DNA of 64,000 bases from Flavobacteriaceae bacterium (GTDB lineage Bacteria > Bacteroidota > Bacteroidia > Flavobacteriales > Flavobacteriaceae), in the NCBI GenBank assembly GCA_013043685.1, contig JABDNT010000016.1, positions 62,001-126,000 of the forward strand. The letters run 5' to 3'. The notes beneath the pieces are model-generated. The model saw only the letters and a program-made list of their open reading frames with translations, searched no databases and was not told where the DNA came from. The first letter of the stretch is position 1. Each line of letters begins with the position of its first letter. Below are positions 52,846-60,480 of this stretch, in pieces. Position numbers and translations under genes: made by a program.

Positions 52846-52888
52846 ATAATCTACAATTCAAAAAAGATATCTGCAATGATCTGAATCA
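52846..52888 (-). promoter_or_regulatory. Regulon site plus -7-like box driving the WG-repeat gene
   Basis: TGATCTGAATCA at 52877-52888, 23 nt, then TAGATTAT (minus, 52853-52846), off consensus in the last part. Confidence 0.55.
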
Positions 52889-53011
52889 GGCTAATTGTAA
52901 GTTGCGCCTATAAGTTTCAGTGTACCGCGCGATGTGCAGGTAATTGGAGGGCTTTCGCATATCCAATTCCAAATATCGTTTACTGTATAAGCTTTTACGG
53001 TGAGTCCTTCA

Positions 53012-53284
53012 TCAGTAGGCAATGTCGAAGCTTTTGAAGGATTTTGATGCAGATTCTTCAATCTCAACATTCGTTACCACCGCGTGTTGAGGACCGATTT
53101 TACACCATTCTATTAGTTTCTTAAGTGGCGTATCCGGCCCCTCAGCCTCTATATAAACACTTCCGTCTTCCACATTCTTCACAAATCCGGTAATACCCAG
53201 GGTGATGGCTTTTTCCTGAGTGCTTTTTCGATACCAGACTCCCTGAACCTTGCCATATACTCTCAGATTTATGTGTTTTATCAT
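53012..53284 (-). CDS. acyP: Acylphosphatase
   Basis: A 90-aa enzyme that hydrolyses acyl phosphates. The signature VYGKVQGVWYRKSTQEKA (phosphate-binding loop with Arg) and GFVKNVEDGSVYIEAEG (Asn) are present. Length is normal. It is the free-standing relative of the HypF N-terminal domain in this window. The nearest regulon site (53366) does not have a -7 box on this side, so I do not assign it to the regulon. Confidence 0.94.
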   Translation of the reverse strand: MIKHINLRVYGKVQGVWYRKSTQEKAITLGITGFVKNVEDGSVYIEAEGPDTPLKKLIEWCKIGPQHAVVTNVEIEESASKSFKSFDIAY

Positions 53285-53365
53285 AACAGTGGATTGTTGA
53301 TGATCGAATAAAGTAAATTCCTAACTGTTTTGGCAATTTATGAAATAACCAAATCTGGTGTTAAC

Positions 53366-53408
53366 TGACACTAGTCATTTTTTACAAATTCAATTTGCTC
53401 TAACTTAT
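53366..53408 (+). promoter_or_regulatory. Regulon site plus -7-like box driving the methyltransferase-archease-rtcB unit
   Basis: TGACACTAGTCA at 53366-53377, 23 nt, then TAACTTAT at 53401-53408, one base off. Confidence 0.6.
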
Positions 53409-53472
53409 AAAGTTGGCTTTACTACATATAAAATGAAGTGAAGCACTATATAAAACCTAATAAGATTGAATT

Positions 53473-54111
53473 ATGTATCGTACTGAAGTATTTAATAAAA
53501 ATGTAGAGGTATACGAGGCATGGTACGACAAGTATCATGAGGTTTATATGTCTGAACTCGCAGCCCTCAGGGAACAAATTTCAAAACTTCCTGAAAATAT
53601 CAGAGGTATTGAAATAGGATTAGGCACCGGAAGATTTTCCGAGCCACTTGGAATTAAGGAAGGTATAGAGCCTTCAGAAGAGATGGCAAGAAAAGCAGTG
53701 AAACGCGGCATAGAAATAATGGAAGGGGTTGCAGAAAGACTGCCGTATGGTGATATGCAGTTTGATTTTGTGCTTTTTGTTACGATCTGTCACCTGAATA
53801 ATATCAGGCTTGCCATAAAAGAAGCGCATCGTGTATTGAAACCCGGAGGTGCCATTATTATTGGTTTTCTCGATAAGGACCAATCGATTGCTCAACAATA
53901 CATGGAAAAACGGGATCGTAGTACTTTCTTCAGGAATGCTACATTCTACACCGTGGATAGGATTAGAAAATTACTCGAAGAGAATAAGTTCAAAAACTTG
54001 GAATTCAATCAGACCCTGTTTGGAGCATTGGATGAGATTAGTACTATTCAAATACCAGAATTCGGGTATGGTAACGGTTCCTTTGTGGTAGTAAAAGCTG
54101 TGAAGAAATAA
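53473..54111 (+). CDS. Class I SAM-dependent methyltransferase (Methyltransf_11 type)
   Basis: A 212-aa methyltransferase. Motif I is IEIGLGTGRFSEPLG near residue 45, then GIEPSEEMARKAVKRG, the post-I acidic residue region, FVLFVTICHL (motif II) and HRVLKPGGAIIIGFLDKDQ (motif III). No target-specific domain. It is followed 9 nt later by archease and then rtcB, so an RNA-repair substrate is possible, but arsenic- or small-molecule methylation cannot be excluded. Confidence 0.88.
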   Translation: MYRTEVFNKNVEVYEAWYDKYHEVYMSELAALREQISKLPENIRGIEIGLGTGRFSEPLGIKEGIEPSEEMARKAVKRGIEIMEGVAERLPYGDMQFDFVLFVTICHLNNIRLAIKEAHRVLKPGGAIIIGFLDKDQSIAQQYMEKRDRSTFFRNATFYTVDRIRKLLEENKFKNLEFNQTLFGALDEISTIQIPEFGYGNGSFVVVKAVKK

Positions 54112-54120
54112 ACCATTATT

Positions 54121-54534
54121 ATGAATATTGAATATCTCCCTCATACGGCAGATATCCGAATGAAAATTCAGGGGTCTTCTATGGAGGAACTGTTCATTCA
54201 CGGAATACAGGGAATGAACAACATTCTGAAACAGGGTTTTTGTGACCCGGCCCATCAATATTTACATAAAACCTCGGTAGAAACTGCATCGTCCGGATAT
54301 ACAAATCTTTTAATCGATTTCTTATCCGATGTATTGTCATACACCTACACCGAAAATGTCATGTTCTGCCAAATTGAATTCATACGTTTCACAGAGAATC
54401 TGGTTGAGGCTCAAATGCTGGGTGCCCCGATAGAATCTTTCGATGAAGAAATAAAAGCGGTTACCTACCACGAAGCCAACATTAAAAAAAACACAAAAGG
54501 AAATTGGGAAACCATTGTAGTATTTGATATATAA
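54121..54534 (+). CDS. Archease, RtcB activator
   Basis: A 137-aa archease-fold protein that loads nucleotide and metal on RtcB. It opens IEYLPHTADIRMKIQGSSMEELF with the conserved H-TAD motif, and ends VTYHEANIKKNTKGNWETIVVFDI with the conserved YHE and C-terminal strand. It abuts rtcB with no gap (stop TAA then ATG). The pairing supports both assignments. Confidence 0.93.
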   Translation: MNIEYLPHTADIRMKIQGSSMEELFIHGIQGMNNILKQGFCDPAHQYLHKTSVETASSGYTNLLIDFLSDVLSYTYTENVMFCQIEFIRFTENLVEAQMLGAPIESFDEEIKAVTYHEANIKKNTKGNWETIVVFDI

Positions 54535-55983
54535 ATGAAAAAAGTTGATAAACATCATATCCGGAAATTAGAAAATTATCTATGGGAAATTCCCAGGTCG
54601 TTCAGAGATGATATGCGGGTTCCTGCCAGGGCGCTGGCCCTCGAAAGTATGTTGGATGATATTCTTAAGGACCGCTCTCTCAACCAATTGGTTAATGTTG
54701 CCACCCTGCCCGGGATCCAGGAAGCATCTTTGGTAATGCCTGATGTTCACGAAGGATATGGATTCCCTATTGGGGGTGTTGCCGCTACTCAATATCCGGA
54801 TGGTGTAATCTCGCCGGGAGGAATAGGATACGATATAAACTGCGGTGTGAGGCTTCTCACTTCTCAATTGAAGATCGATGATGTAAGGCATAGAATGGAA
54901 GACTTGTCTAAAGAGATGTACGCGCAAATACCTTCAGGAATGGGAAAAGGTGGGCAAATAAAACTAACAATCGATGAGATTGATAAAGTGCTGATATATG
55001 GTGCCGAGTGGGCTGTTTCACATGGATATGGTTTTAAGGAAGATTTGCCGTACATAGAAAGTCATGGAAAACTGGAAGCAGCAGATCCAGCCTATGTATC
55101 GGAAATGGCTAAGAAAAGAGGTTCAGATCAACTGGGAACCATCGGATCGGGGAATCATTTTGTAGAAGTAGATTATGTGGACGAGATCTACGACAAAGAT
55201 ATATCGAAAGCTTATAATTTATTCCCGGGGCAGCTAGTGGTATTAATTCATACGGGTTCCAGGGGTCTGGGCCATCAGGTTGCCACCGATTACATACGTA
55301 AGATGGTACGGGCCATGCCAAAGTATGGAATAGAACTCCCTGATAAGGAATTAGCCTGTGTCCCTCTAAACTCCGAAGAAGGACAGCAATACTTCAAAGC
55401 CATGTGTGCCGCTGCCAACTACGCCTGGTGCAACAGGGAAGTAATTTCCTGGGAGGTGAGAAATGCGTGGAAGAACATTTTTGGAGAACAGGCTGAACCT
55501 CTGAAATTATTATATGACGTTGCCCACAATATTGCTAAAATAGAAGACCATTTAATAGATGGGGAACTAAAAAAAGTAATTGTACATCGCAAAGGAGCCA
55601 CAAGGTCCTTCGGACCCGGATTCGAAGAGCTGCCTTCTGAATATATCGATGCCGGACAACCCGTTATTATTCCCGGAAGCATGGGTACCTGTTCATACAT
55701 ATTGGCGGGTGCTTCTGCAGAGAACATCACCTTCGGGTCCTGCTGCCATGGTGCGGGAAGAAGATTATCCAGAACTGCTGCGAAGAAGCAAGTTTACGCT
55801 CCTGGTTTAAAGGAGGAACTGAGGGACAGAGGAATATTTGTTCAAGCCGGCTCCTTTAAAGGTATTGCAGAGGAAGCTCCAATCGCATACAAAGATGTAA
55901 ACGTAGTGGTAGAAACGATTGACACATCCGGAGTAGCCAAAAAAGTAGCAAAACTGAGGCCAGTAGCGGTGGTTAAAGGATAG
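54535..55983 (+). CDS. rtcB: RNA-splicing ligase RtcB
   Basis: A 482-aa GTP-dependent ligase that joins 2',3'-cyclic phosphate (or 3'-phosphate) and 5'-OH RNA ends. Motifs: MPDVHEGYGFPIGGVAAT (~residue 63), DINCGVRLL with the metal-binding Cys (~102), GTIGSGNHFVEV (~203), HTGSRGLGHQ (~236), VHRKGATRSFGPG (~345, guanylation-site region), GSMGTCSYIL (~383) and CCHGAGRRLSRT (~405). Full length. The end overlaps the convergent phosphoribosyltransferase gene by 11 bp. The unit has a regulon-type promoter. Confidence 0.97.
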   Translation: MKKVDKHHIRKLENYLWEIPRSFRDDMRVPARALALESMLDDILKDRSLNQLVNVATLPGIQEASLVMPDVHEGYGFPIGGVAATQYPDGVISPGGIGYDINCGVRLLTSQLKIDDVRHRMEDLSKEMYAQIPSGMGKGGQIKLTIDEIDKVLIYGAEWAVSHGYGFKEDLPYIESHGKLEAADPAYVSEMAKKRGSDQLGTIGSGNHFVEVDYVDEIYDKDISKAYNLFPGQLVVLIHTGSRGLGHQVATDYIRKMVRAMPKYGIELPDKELACVPLNSEEGQQYFKAMCAAANYAWCNREVISWEVRNAWKNIFGEQAEPLKLLYDVAHNIAKIEDHLIDGELKKVIVHRKGATRSFGPGFEELPSEYIDAGQPVIIPGSMGTCSYILAGASAENITFGSCCHGAGRRLSRTAAKKQVYAPGLKEELRDRGIFVQAGSFKGIAEEAPIAYKDVNVVVETIDTSGVAKKVAKLRPVAVVKG

Positions 55984-56605
55984 CCTGGTTACATTCTTCT
56001 AAAATCCTTATTGCATTTTCATCCGTAACAGGATAAAATTCCTCATAAAACTGTCCTACGGCCCTGAAATTAAGAGGTGTTTCAAGGCATATCACCTCAT
56101 CTAAGTAAGGAGAATTATTAAGATTCTCAATTGCGGTTGGCGGCGCCACGGGAATAGCCACTATTATTCCGGAGGGCTCTTTGCTATATACCAGTTCAAT
56201 GGTGGCAAGGATTGTATTTCCTGTTGCGATCCCGTCATCAACAATAATTACAGTTTTACCCTTCAGGTCCTGTGGACGCGAATTCTCGTAATATTGCTCA
56301 CTCCGTTTTGCCAATACGTTCCGAATTCTAATTGTTTCTTCCTCAATATAAGCATCAGAAACCTCCATAGCATTACTGAGAATCCTGCTATCCATGCTTA
56401 CAGCACCAATGGCATATTCCTTATTAAACGGATGGCCAATCTTTTTTGTTAGAACCACATCAAGGGGAGCGTTTAAGGCTTCGGCTACAATGGCTCCTAA
56501 GGGCAACCCACCACGGGGAATAGCAAGGACCACGCAGTTGCGATCTTTGAAATTCATCAGTTCTTCGGCAAGCCGTAAGCCTGCATCAGTTCTACTTTTA
56601 AACAA
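55973..56605 (-). CDS. Phosphoribosyltransferase-domain protein (COG1926-like)
   Basis: A 210-aa PRTase-fold protein. The PRPP loop is VIIVDDGIATGNTILATIELV near residue 115; the N-terminal MFKSRTDAGLRLAEELMNF and IPRGGLPLGAIVAEAL are typical of COG1926. True substrate unknown. It is 13 nt downstream of an alpha/beta hydrolase gene. In Mycobacterium tuberculosis Rv0571c, a DosR-regulon gene, a PRTase domain and such a hydrolase domain are fused in one protein, so the pair here may be a split version. Confidence 0.88.
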   Translation of the reverse strand: MFKSRTDAGLRLAEELMNFKDRNCVVLAIPRGGLPLGAIVAEALNAPLDVVLTKKIGHPFNKEYAIGAVSMDSRILSNAMEVSDAYIEEETIRIRNVLAKRSEQYYENSRPQDLKGKTVIIVDDGIATGNTILATIELVYSKEPSGIIVAIPVAPPTAIENLNNSPYLDEVICLETPLNFRAVGQFYEEFYPVTDENAIRILEECNQAIL

Positions 56606-56618
56606 TTTTCTTAGTTTT

Positions 56619-57263
56619 TTACGTTAACTTTTCATTAAACCAGTTAGCCGATATTTTAGCCACCTGTTCAAGTGCGCCCGGTTCTGCAAAAAGATGAGAA
56701 GCTCCGGGAATGATCTCCAGTTTGGCATCACATTGCATTTGTTGGAAAGCTTTCTTATTGAATTTAATAACCAATTCATCATTTCCGCCTACAATCAGCA
56801 AGGTGGATGCAGTCACTTTATCTACTTCTTTCATGGCTAAGTCGGGACGGCCTCCCCTCGAAACGACAACGCTGACTTCATCTTTGAAAAACGCTGCTGC
56901 ACGTAGGGCTGATGCTGCACCTATACTGGCGCCAAAATAACCTATCGGTAATGTATTGGTTTCAGGTAGTTCTTTTATCCATTTCGTAGCCCCAATGAGT
57001 CTTCGGGTAAGTAAATCTATATCAAATCGCATGTGATTAATACGTTCTTCTTCTTCGGTTAGCAGGTCGAATAAAAGTGTAGCCAAGCCATTTCCTTGTA
57101 AAACTTCGGCGACATAATTATTCCTTGGGCTTAAGCGGCTACTTCCACTACCGTGAGAAAACAGTACTATTCCAGCAGGATTTTCAGGAATTATGAGATC
57201 TCCTTTCAAGTTGATATCACCCAATTTAATAGTTACAGCTTGTCTTATTTCTTGTGCGATCAT
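56619..57263 (-). CDS. Dienelactone-hydrolase-like alpha/beta hydrolase
   Basis: A 214-aa alpha/beta hydrolase. VLFSHGSGSSRLSPRN forms the oxyanion-hole region, YFGASIGAASAL near residue 110 contains the nucleophile elbow (G-A-S-I-G: nucleophile Ser), and GASHLF near 195 has the catalytic histidine. Small, without a lid. Usual companion of COG1926 phosphoribosyltransferases. First gene of the two-gene unit, driven by a regulon promoter. Confidence 0.87.
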   Translation of the reverse strand: MIAQEIRQAVTIKLGDINLKGDLIIPENPAGIVLFSHGSGSSRLSPRNNYVAEVLQGNGLATLLFDLLTEEEERINHMRFDIDLLTRRLIGATKWIKELPETNTLPIGYFGASIGAASALRAAAFFKDEVSVVVSRGGRPDLAMKEVDKVTASTLLIVGGNDELVIKFNKKAFQQMQCDAKLEIIPGASHLFAEPGALEQVAKISANWFNEKLT

Positions 57264-57305
57264 AGTAGTAATTTTTTATGGTTACATATAATTGAAAAAG
57301 GGCAG

Positions 57306-57348
57306 ATAAAGTACTTACCATCCCCATTCTAGACAATGATTTGGGTCA
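57306..57348 (-). promoter_or_regulatory. Regulon site plus -7-like box driving hydrolase-PRTase
   Basis: TGATTTGGGTCA at 57337-57348, 23 nt, then TACTTTAT (minus, 57313-57306), off in the last two positions. Rightmost copy in the window. Confidence 0.6.
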
Positions 57349-57387
57349 GGACCTTGAAGAAATTTTTCAACTTTTCTTTGAAAGATA

Positions 57388-57529
57388 GGGCCGGTGCTCA
57401 ATGAAAGTCAGAAAGCAAAGCTTCCTGTTACTTTTTTATTCCCACAGGATTACTGGCGTGATCCTGAAGTGGGGTCGGTGCTCAATGATAGTCGGAAAGC
57501 TGCGCTTTCGCCTCCTTTTTTATTCCCAC
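57388..57529. repeat. Two diverged copies of a tRNA-downstream repeat
   Basis: Copies at 57388-57445 and 57471-57529 share GGTGCTCAATGA, a GAAAGC-type hairpin and a conserved CTTTTTTATTCCCAC end. The minus-strand form GTGGGAATAAAAAAG matches GAGGGAATAAAAAAAG next to the other tRNA-Pro. No ORF. Confidence 0.7.
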
Positions 57530-57562
57530 TTCGAAACTTAAGCAAGCTTAGTTTCTCGTGGA

Positions 57563-57597
57563 AATAAAAAAGTCGGACACATTACGTGTCCGACTTT
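57563..57597 (-). terminator. Terminator of tRNA-Pro(TGG)
   Basis: 11-bp stem AAAGTCGGACA / TGTCCGACTTT, then a run of T on the minus strand, directly after the tRNA. Confidence 0.85.
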
Positions 57598-57603
57598 CAT
57601 TGG

Positions 57604-57678
57604 TCGGGGTGGCAGGATTCGAACCTGCGACCTCCTGCTCCCAAAGCAGGCGCGATAACCGGGCTACGCTACACCCCG
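57604..57678 (-). tRNA. tRNA-Pro (anticodon TGG)
   Basis: A 75-nt cloverleaf on the minus strand: acceptor CGGGGTG/CACCCCG, anticodon stem CCTGC/GCAGG with loop TTTGGGA (anticodon TGG), T-stem GCAGG/CCTGC with TTCGAAT, discriminator A. CCA not encoded. Confidence 0.95.
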
Positions 57679-57702
57679 TTGTAATAGTTTTCACTATTAC
57701 AA
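57679..57702 (-). repeat. 10-bp perfect inverted repeat abutting the tRNA 5' end
   Basis: TTGTAATAGT-tttc-ACTATTACAA, directly next to the first base of tRNA-Pro(TGG). In the pre-tRNA it would form a leader hairpin. Confidence 0.7.
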
Positions 57703-57762
57703 TTAATACTTTCAATGCCTTGTTCCATAAATGACTACTTCTAAAAGTAGCCCGGGAACCGG

Positions 57763-57813
57763 GCGGAGTTTATCCTGAGCGACGCCTTGGCGGAGTCGAA
57801 GGGCTACACCCCG
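57763..57813. repeat. Dispersed-type palindromic repeat
   Basis: Contains TATCCTGAGCGACGCC...GGCGGAGTCGAAGGG, resembling the CTGAGCGAAGTCGAAGG element common between genes in marine Flavobacteriia (from memory), followed by GGGCTACACCCCG, a partial copy of the tRNA acceptor/D region. Confidence 0.5.
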
Positions 57814-57889
57814 AAAATTGGATTGCAAATATATTTCTTTTATTTATTTTTCAAACCTTTTTTAGTACCTTTTCAAAAAGAAAATCCAT

Positions 57890-59011
57890 ATGGAAAAGTT
57901 TGCAATGTCATTATGCATTTTACTTCTGTTTATGGGCTGTAAGGAACAATCCCGTGAAAACGATGTTGCTATCAAATCCGAGATTAAACGTGGCTATACC
58001 ACAGAACGAATCGTAGACAATCTGAGTAATCCATGGGGTATGACCTGGCTGCCGGATGGCACAATGCTCATCACCGAAAAGCGTGGGGATATTCTTCATG
58101 TCAAAAACGGTAAAAAAACCAAAATTCAGAACGTACCGGAAGTATATAATCGCGGTCAAGGAGGCCTTTTAGACATTGAGATTCATCCTAATTATAGAGA
58201 GAAGCCATGGATATATTTCACTTATGCTTCCTCGGAAGGTGAAGGAAATGGTGGAAATACCAAGCTTAGTCGAGCCATGCTCGTAGAAGGAAAACTTGTC
58301 AATATTCAGGATTTGTACAAAGCTTATCCTAACACAACCCGAGGTCAGCATTTTGGTTCCCGCATCGAATTTGATAATGAAGGTTATGTTTATTTCAGTG
58401 TTGGAGACAGAGGCGAACGTGATGTGAATCCGCAGGATATTCGAAGGGATGGTGGAAAGATCTATCGACTCTATGATGATGGAAAAATACCGGTGAGCAA
58501 TCCTTTTGTAAACGAGATGAACGCCAAAGCAGCTATCTATAGCTATGGCCACAGAAATCCACAGGGAATTGCCAAGCACCCTGAAACAGGAGAAATCTGG
58601 ATTCACGAACATGGGCCCAAAGGAGGTGATGAAGTAAATATTATAAAGAAACGGGCGAATTATGGATGGCCGGTCATCTCCTATGGTGTGAATTACAGTG
58701 GCACCAAGTTCACTGAAGAGACTGAAAGAGAAGGTATGGAGCAACCTTTATATTATTGGGTACCGTCTATTGCGCCCTGTGGAATGACCTTTGTAACAAG
58801 TGATAAATACCCCGAATGGAAAGGCCACTTACTGGTGGGGTCACTTAAATTTAATTATGTTGAACTATTAAAACTTGATGGGAATAAAGTTGTAGGTCGT
58901 GAGAAAATCGCGGAAGACATCGGACGTGTAAGAAATGTTAAACAAGGTCCCGATGGCTATATCTATATTGCCGTGGAGGGTGATGGAATTTACAAAGTTG
59001 TCCCAAATTAA
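57890..59011 (+). CDS. PQQ-dependent sugar dehydrogenase-like lipoprotein
   Basis: A 373-aa six-bladed beta-propeller of the soluble glucose/aldose sugar dehydrogenase family. Lipoprotein signal MEKFAMSLCILLLFMGCKEQ (lipobox Cys17). Family motifs: NPWGMTWLPDGTMLITEK (~residue 47), GGLLDIEIHP, SYGHRNPQGIAKHPETGEIW with the His base region (~223) and EHGPKGGDEVN for PQQ/calcium binding. Paired 6 nt from a cytochrome c lipoprotein that could accept its electrons. Envelope location. Confidence 0.92.
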   Translation: MEKFAMSLCILLLFMGCKEQSRENDVAIKSEIKRGYTTERIVDNLSNPWGMTWLPDGTMLITEKRGDILHVKNGKKTKIQNVPEVYNRGQGGLLDIEIHPNYREKPWIYFTYASSEGEGNGGNTKLSRAMLVEGKLVNIQDLYKAYPNTTRGQHFGSRIEFDNEGYVYFSVGDRGERDVNPQDIRRDGGKIYRLYDDGKIPVSNPFVNEMNAKAAIYSYGHRNPQGIAKHPETGEIWIHEHGPKGGDEVNIIKKRANYGWPVISYGVNYSGTKFTEETEREGMEQPLYYWVPSIAPCGMTFVTSDKYPEWKGHLLVGSLKFNYVELLKLDGNKVVGREKIAEDIGRVRNVKQGPDGYIYIAVEGDGIYKVVPN

Positions 59012-59017
59012 AAGCTT

Positions 59018-59455
59018 ATGAAATCAATCTTAGCGATCATGGCCTTAACTATCCTGTTAAGCTGTAATTCCAATGCAAAACAGCGGGCTTCGGTTAGTTC
59101 TTTGAAACCCGATCCAAAAAAGGAATTGGACGCCAGCAAAGAACGCGGTGGACTTATTTACACCAACTTTTGTATACAATGCCATATGGCGAACGGAAAA
59201 GGCATCCCAGGCACATTTCCGCCTTTAGCAGGTTCCGATTGGTTAACCAATAAACGCAAGGAGAGTATTCACGCGGTTAAATACGGACAGACCGGAGAAA
59301 TCATAGTCAATGGAGAAACGTACAACAGCGTTATGGTTTCTATGGGTCTCAGCGATGAAGAAATTGCTGATGTACTCAATTACGTTATGAATTCATGGGG
59401 CAATACCCAGTTGAAAATGGTAACCGCTTCGGAAGTTGGAGAGATACAGAAATAG
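59018..59455 (+). CDS. Cytochrome c lipoprotein
   Basis: A 145-aa monohaem cytochrome c. Lipoprotein signal MKSILAIMALTILLSCNSNA, haem attachment CIQCHMANGKGIPG (~residue 53), and the distal methionine in NSVMVSMGLSDEEIADVLNYV (~108). Class I fold of normal length. Follows the PQQ-dependent dehydrogenase gene by 6 nt, and is the likely electron acceptor. Confidence 0.94.
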   Translation: MKSILAIMALTILLSCNSNAKQRASVSSLKPDPKKELDASKERGGLIYTNFCIQCHMANGKGIPGTFPPLAGSDWLTNKRKESIHAVKYGQTGEIIVNGETYNSVMVSMGLSDEEIADVLNYVMNSWGNTQLKMVTASEVGEIQK

Positions 59456-59530
59456 ATGCCTGGTCGAAATAAAACAAAGATCATGTAATCTAACTAACAT
59501 TATTCCTACTTTTGTACAAACCAATAATAT

Positions 59531-60142
59531 ATGCTCACAATTGGAATCGCCGGTGGTACCGGCAGCGGTAAAACCACCGTGGTTCAGCAAATAATAGAAC
59601 AATTACCCGAAGGTGAGGTCTGTCTTATTTCACAGGATTCATATTATAAAGATACCAGTCACCTATCGTTTAGCGAACGGGAGTCTATAAATTTTGATCA
59701 CCCTAAGGCTATTGACTTCGACCTTCTTTCCAGACATTTACAGGAATTGAAGAAAGGTATTTCATTCGAGCAGCCAGTCTATTCTTTTGTAGATCATAAT
59801 CGAACTTCAGAAACAATAACCACTCACCCTAAAAAAGTAGTGATCGTGGAAGGTATCTTAATTCTCACTCACCCCGAAATAAGAGATCTATTCGATATTA
59901 AAGTATATGTGCATGCCGATAGCGATGAAAGGCTGATCCGCAGGCTTAAAAGAGATATCATAGAACGCGGGCGTGATCTGGACGAAGTCCTCACACGGTA
60001 TCAGTCGACCCTGAAACCGATGCATCAGGAGTTTATTGAACCTACCAAAGAATATGCCGATATTATAGTCCCTACGAATCGATTCAATAGAGTGGCAGTG
60101 GAACTGATTCGGAATATTATCAATCAGAAATTAGGTGATTAA
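59531..60142 (+). CDS. udk: Uridine kinase
   Basis: A 203-aa kinase that phosphorylates uridine and cytidine. Walker A GIAGGTGSGKTTVVQQ at the N-terminus, ISQDSYYKDTSHL, IDFDLLSRHLQEL, and the VVIVEGILIL Walker B-like segment; R-R-x-K-R-D IIERGRD region near 145. Length normal. Ends TAATG with divIC (start within the stop). Confidence 0.95.
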   Translation: MLTIGIAGGTGSGKTTVVQQIIEQLPEGEVCLISQDSYYKDTSHLSFSERESINFDHPKAIDFDLLSRHLQELKKGISFEQPVYSFVDHNRTSETITTHPKKVVIVEGILILTHPEIRDLFDIKVYVHADSDERLIRRLKRDIIERGRDLDEVLTRYQSTLKPMHQEFIEPTKEYADIIVPTNRFNRVAVELIRNIINQKLGD

Positions 60143-60480
60143 TGGGGAAGTTTTCAGAAATAAAAAAGAAAAAATGGTTTATCATAGTGAGCAGCACTTA
60201 TGTGCTCATATTGATCTTTTTTATTGTATGGATGATCTTTTTCGACACAAATTCCTATTTCATACACCGTGAATTGGATCAGGATATCAAAGGGCTGGAA
60301 GAGAATAAGGAATTTTATAAGGAAGAGATAGTAAAGGATAAGGCCTTTATAGAAAAAATGAAGGATAGTGGTGAAATGGAAAAATTTGCACGTGAAAAAT
60401 ACTACCTGAAAAAAGATAATGAAGATATATACATCATTGAACACGAAGATAGCCTGAAAAATAAGACAAACGATGAGTAA
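60142..60480 (+). CDS. Septum formation initiator, FtsB/DivIC family
   Basis: A 112-aa bitopic membrane protein: short basic cytoplasmic N-terminus, one TM (WFIIVSSTYVLILIFFIVWMIFF), and a periplasmic coiled coil (DQDIKGLEENKEFYKEEIVKDKAFIEKM) followed by AREKYYLKKDNEDIYIIE, the family's C-terminal motif. Acts in the divisome with FtsL/FtsQ. Overlaps udk and mutA. Confidence 0.92.
   Translation: MGKFSEIKKKKWFIIVSSTYVLILIFFIVWMIFFDTNSYFIHRELDQDIKGLEENKEFYKEEIVKDKAFIEKMKDSGEMEKFAREKYYLKKDNEDIYIIEHEDSLKNKTNDE

Noticed and set aside
53012-53284. acyP as a regulon member via the 53366 site
   Set aside because: No -7 box at the right distance on the minus strand; the site is in register for the methyltransferase side only.
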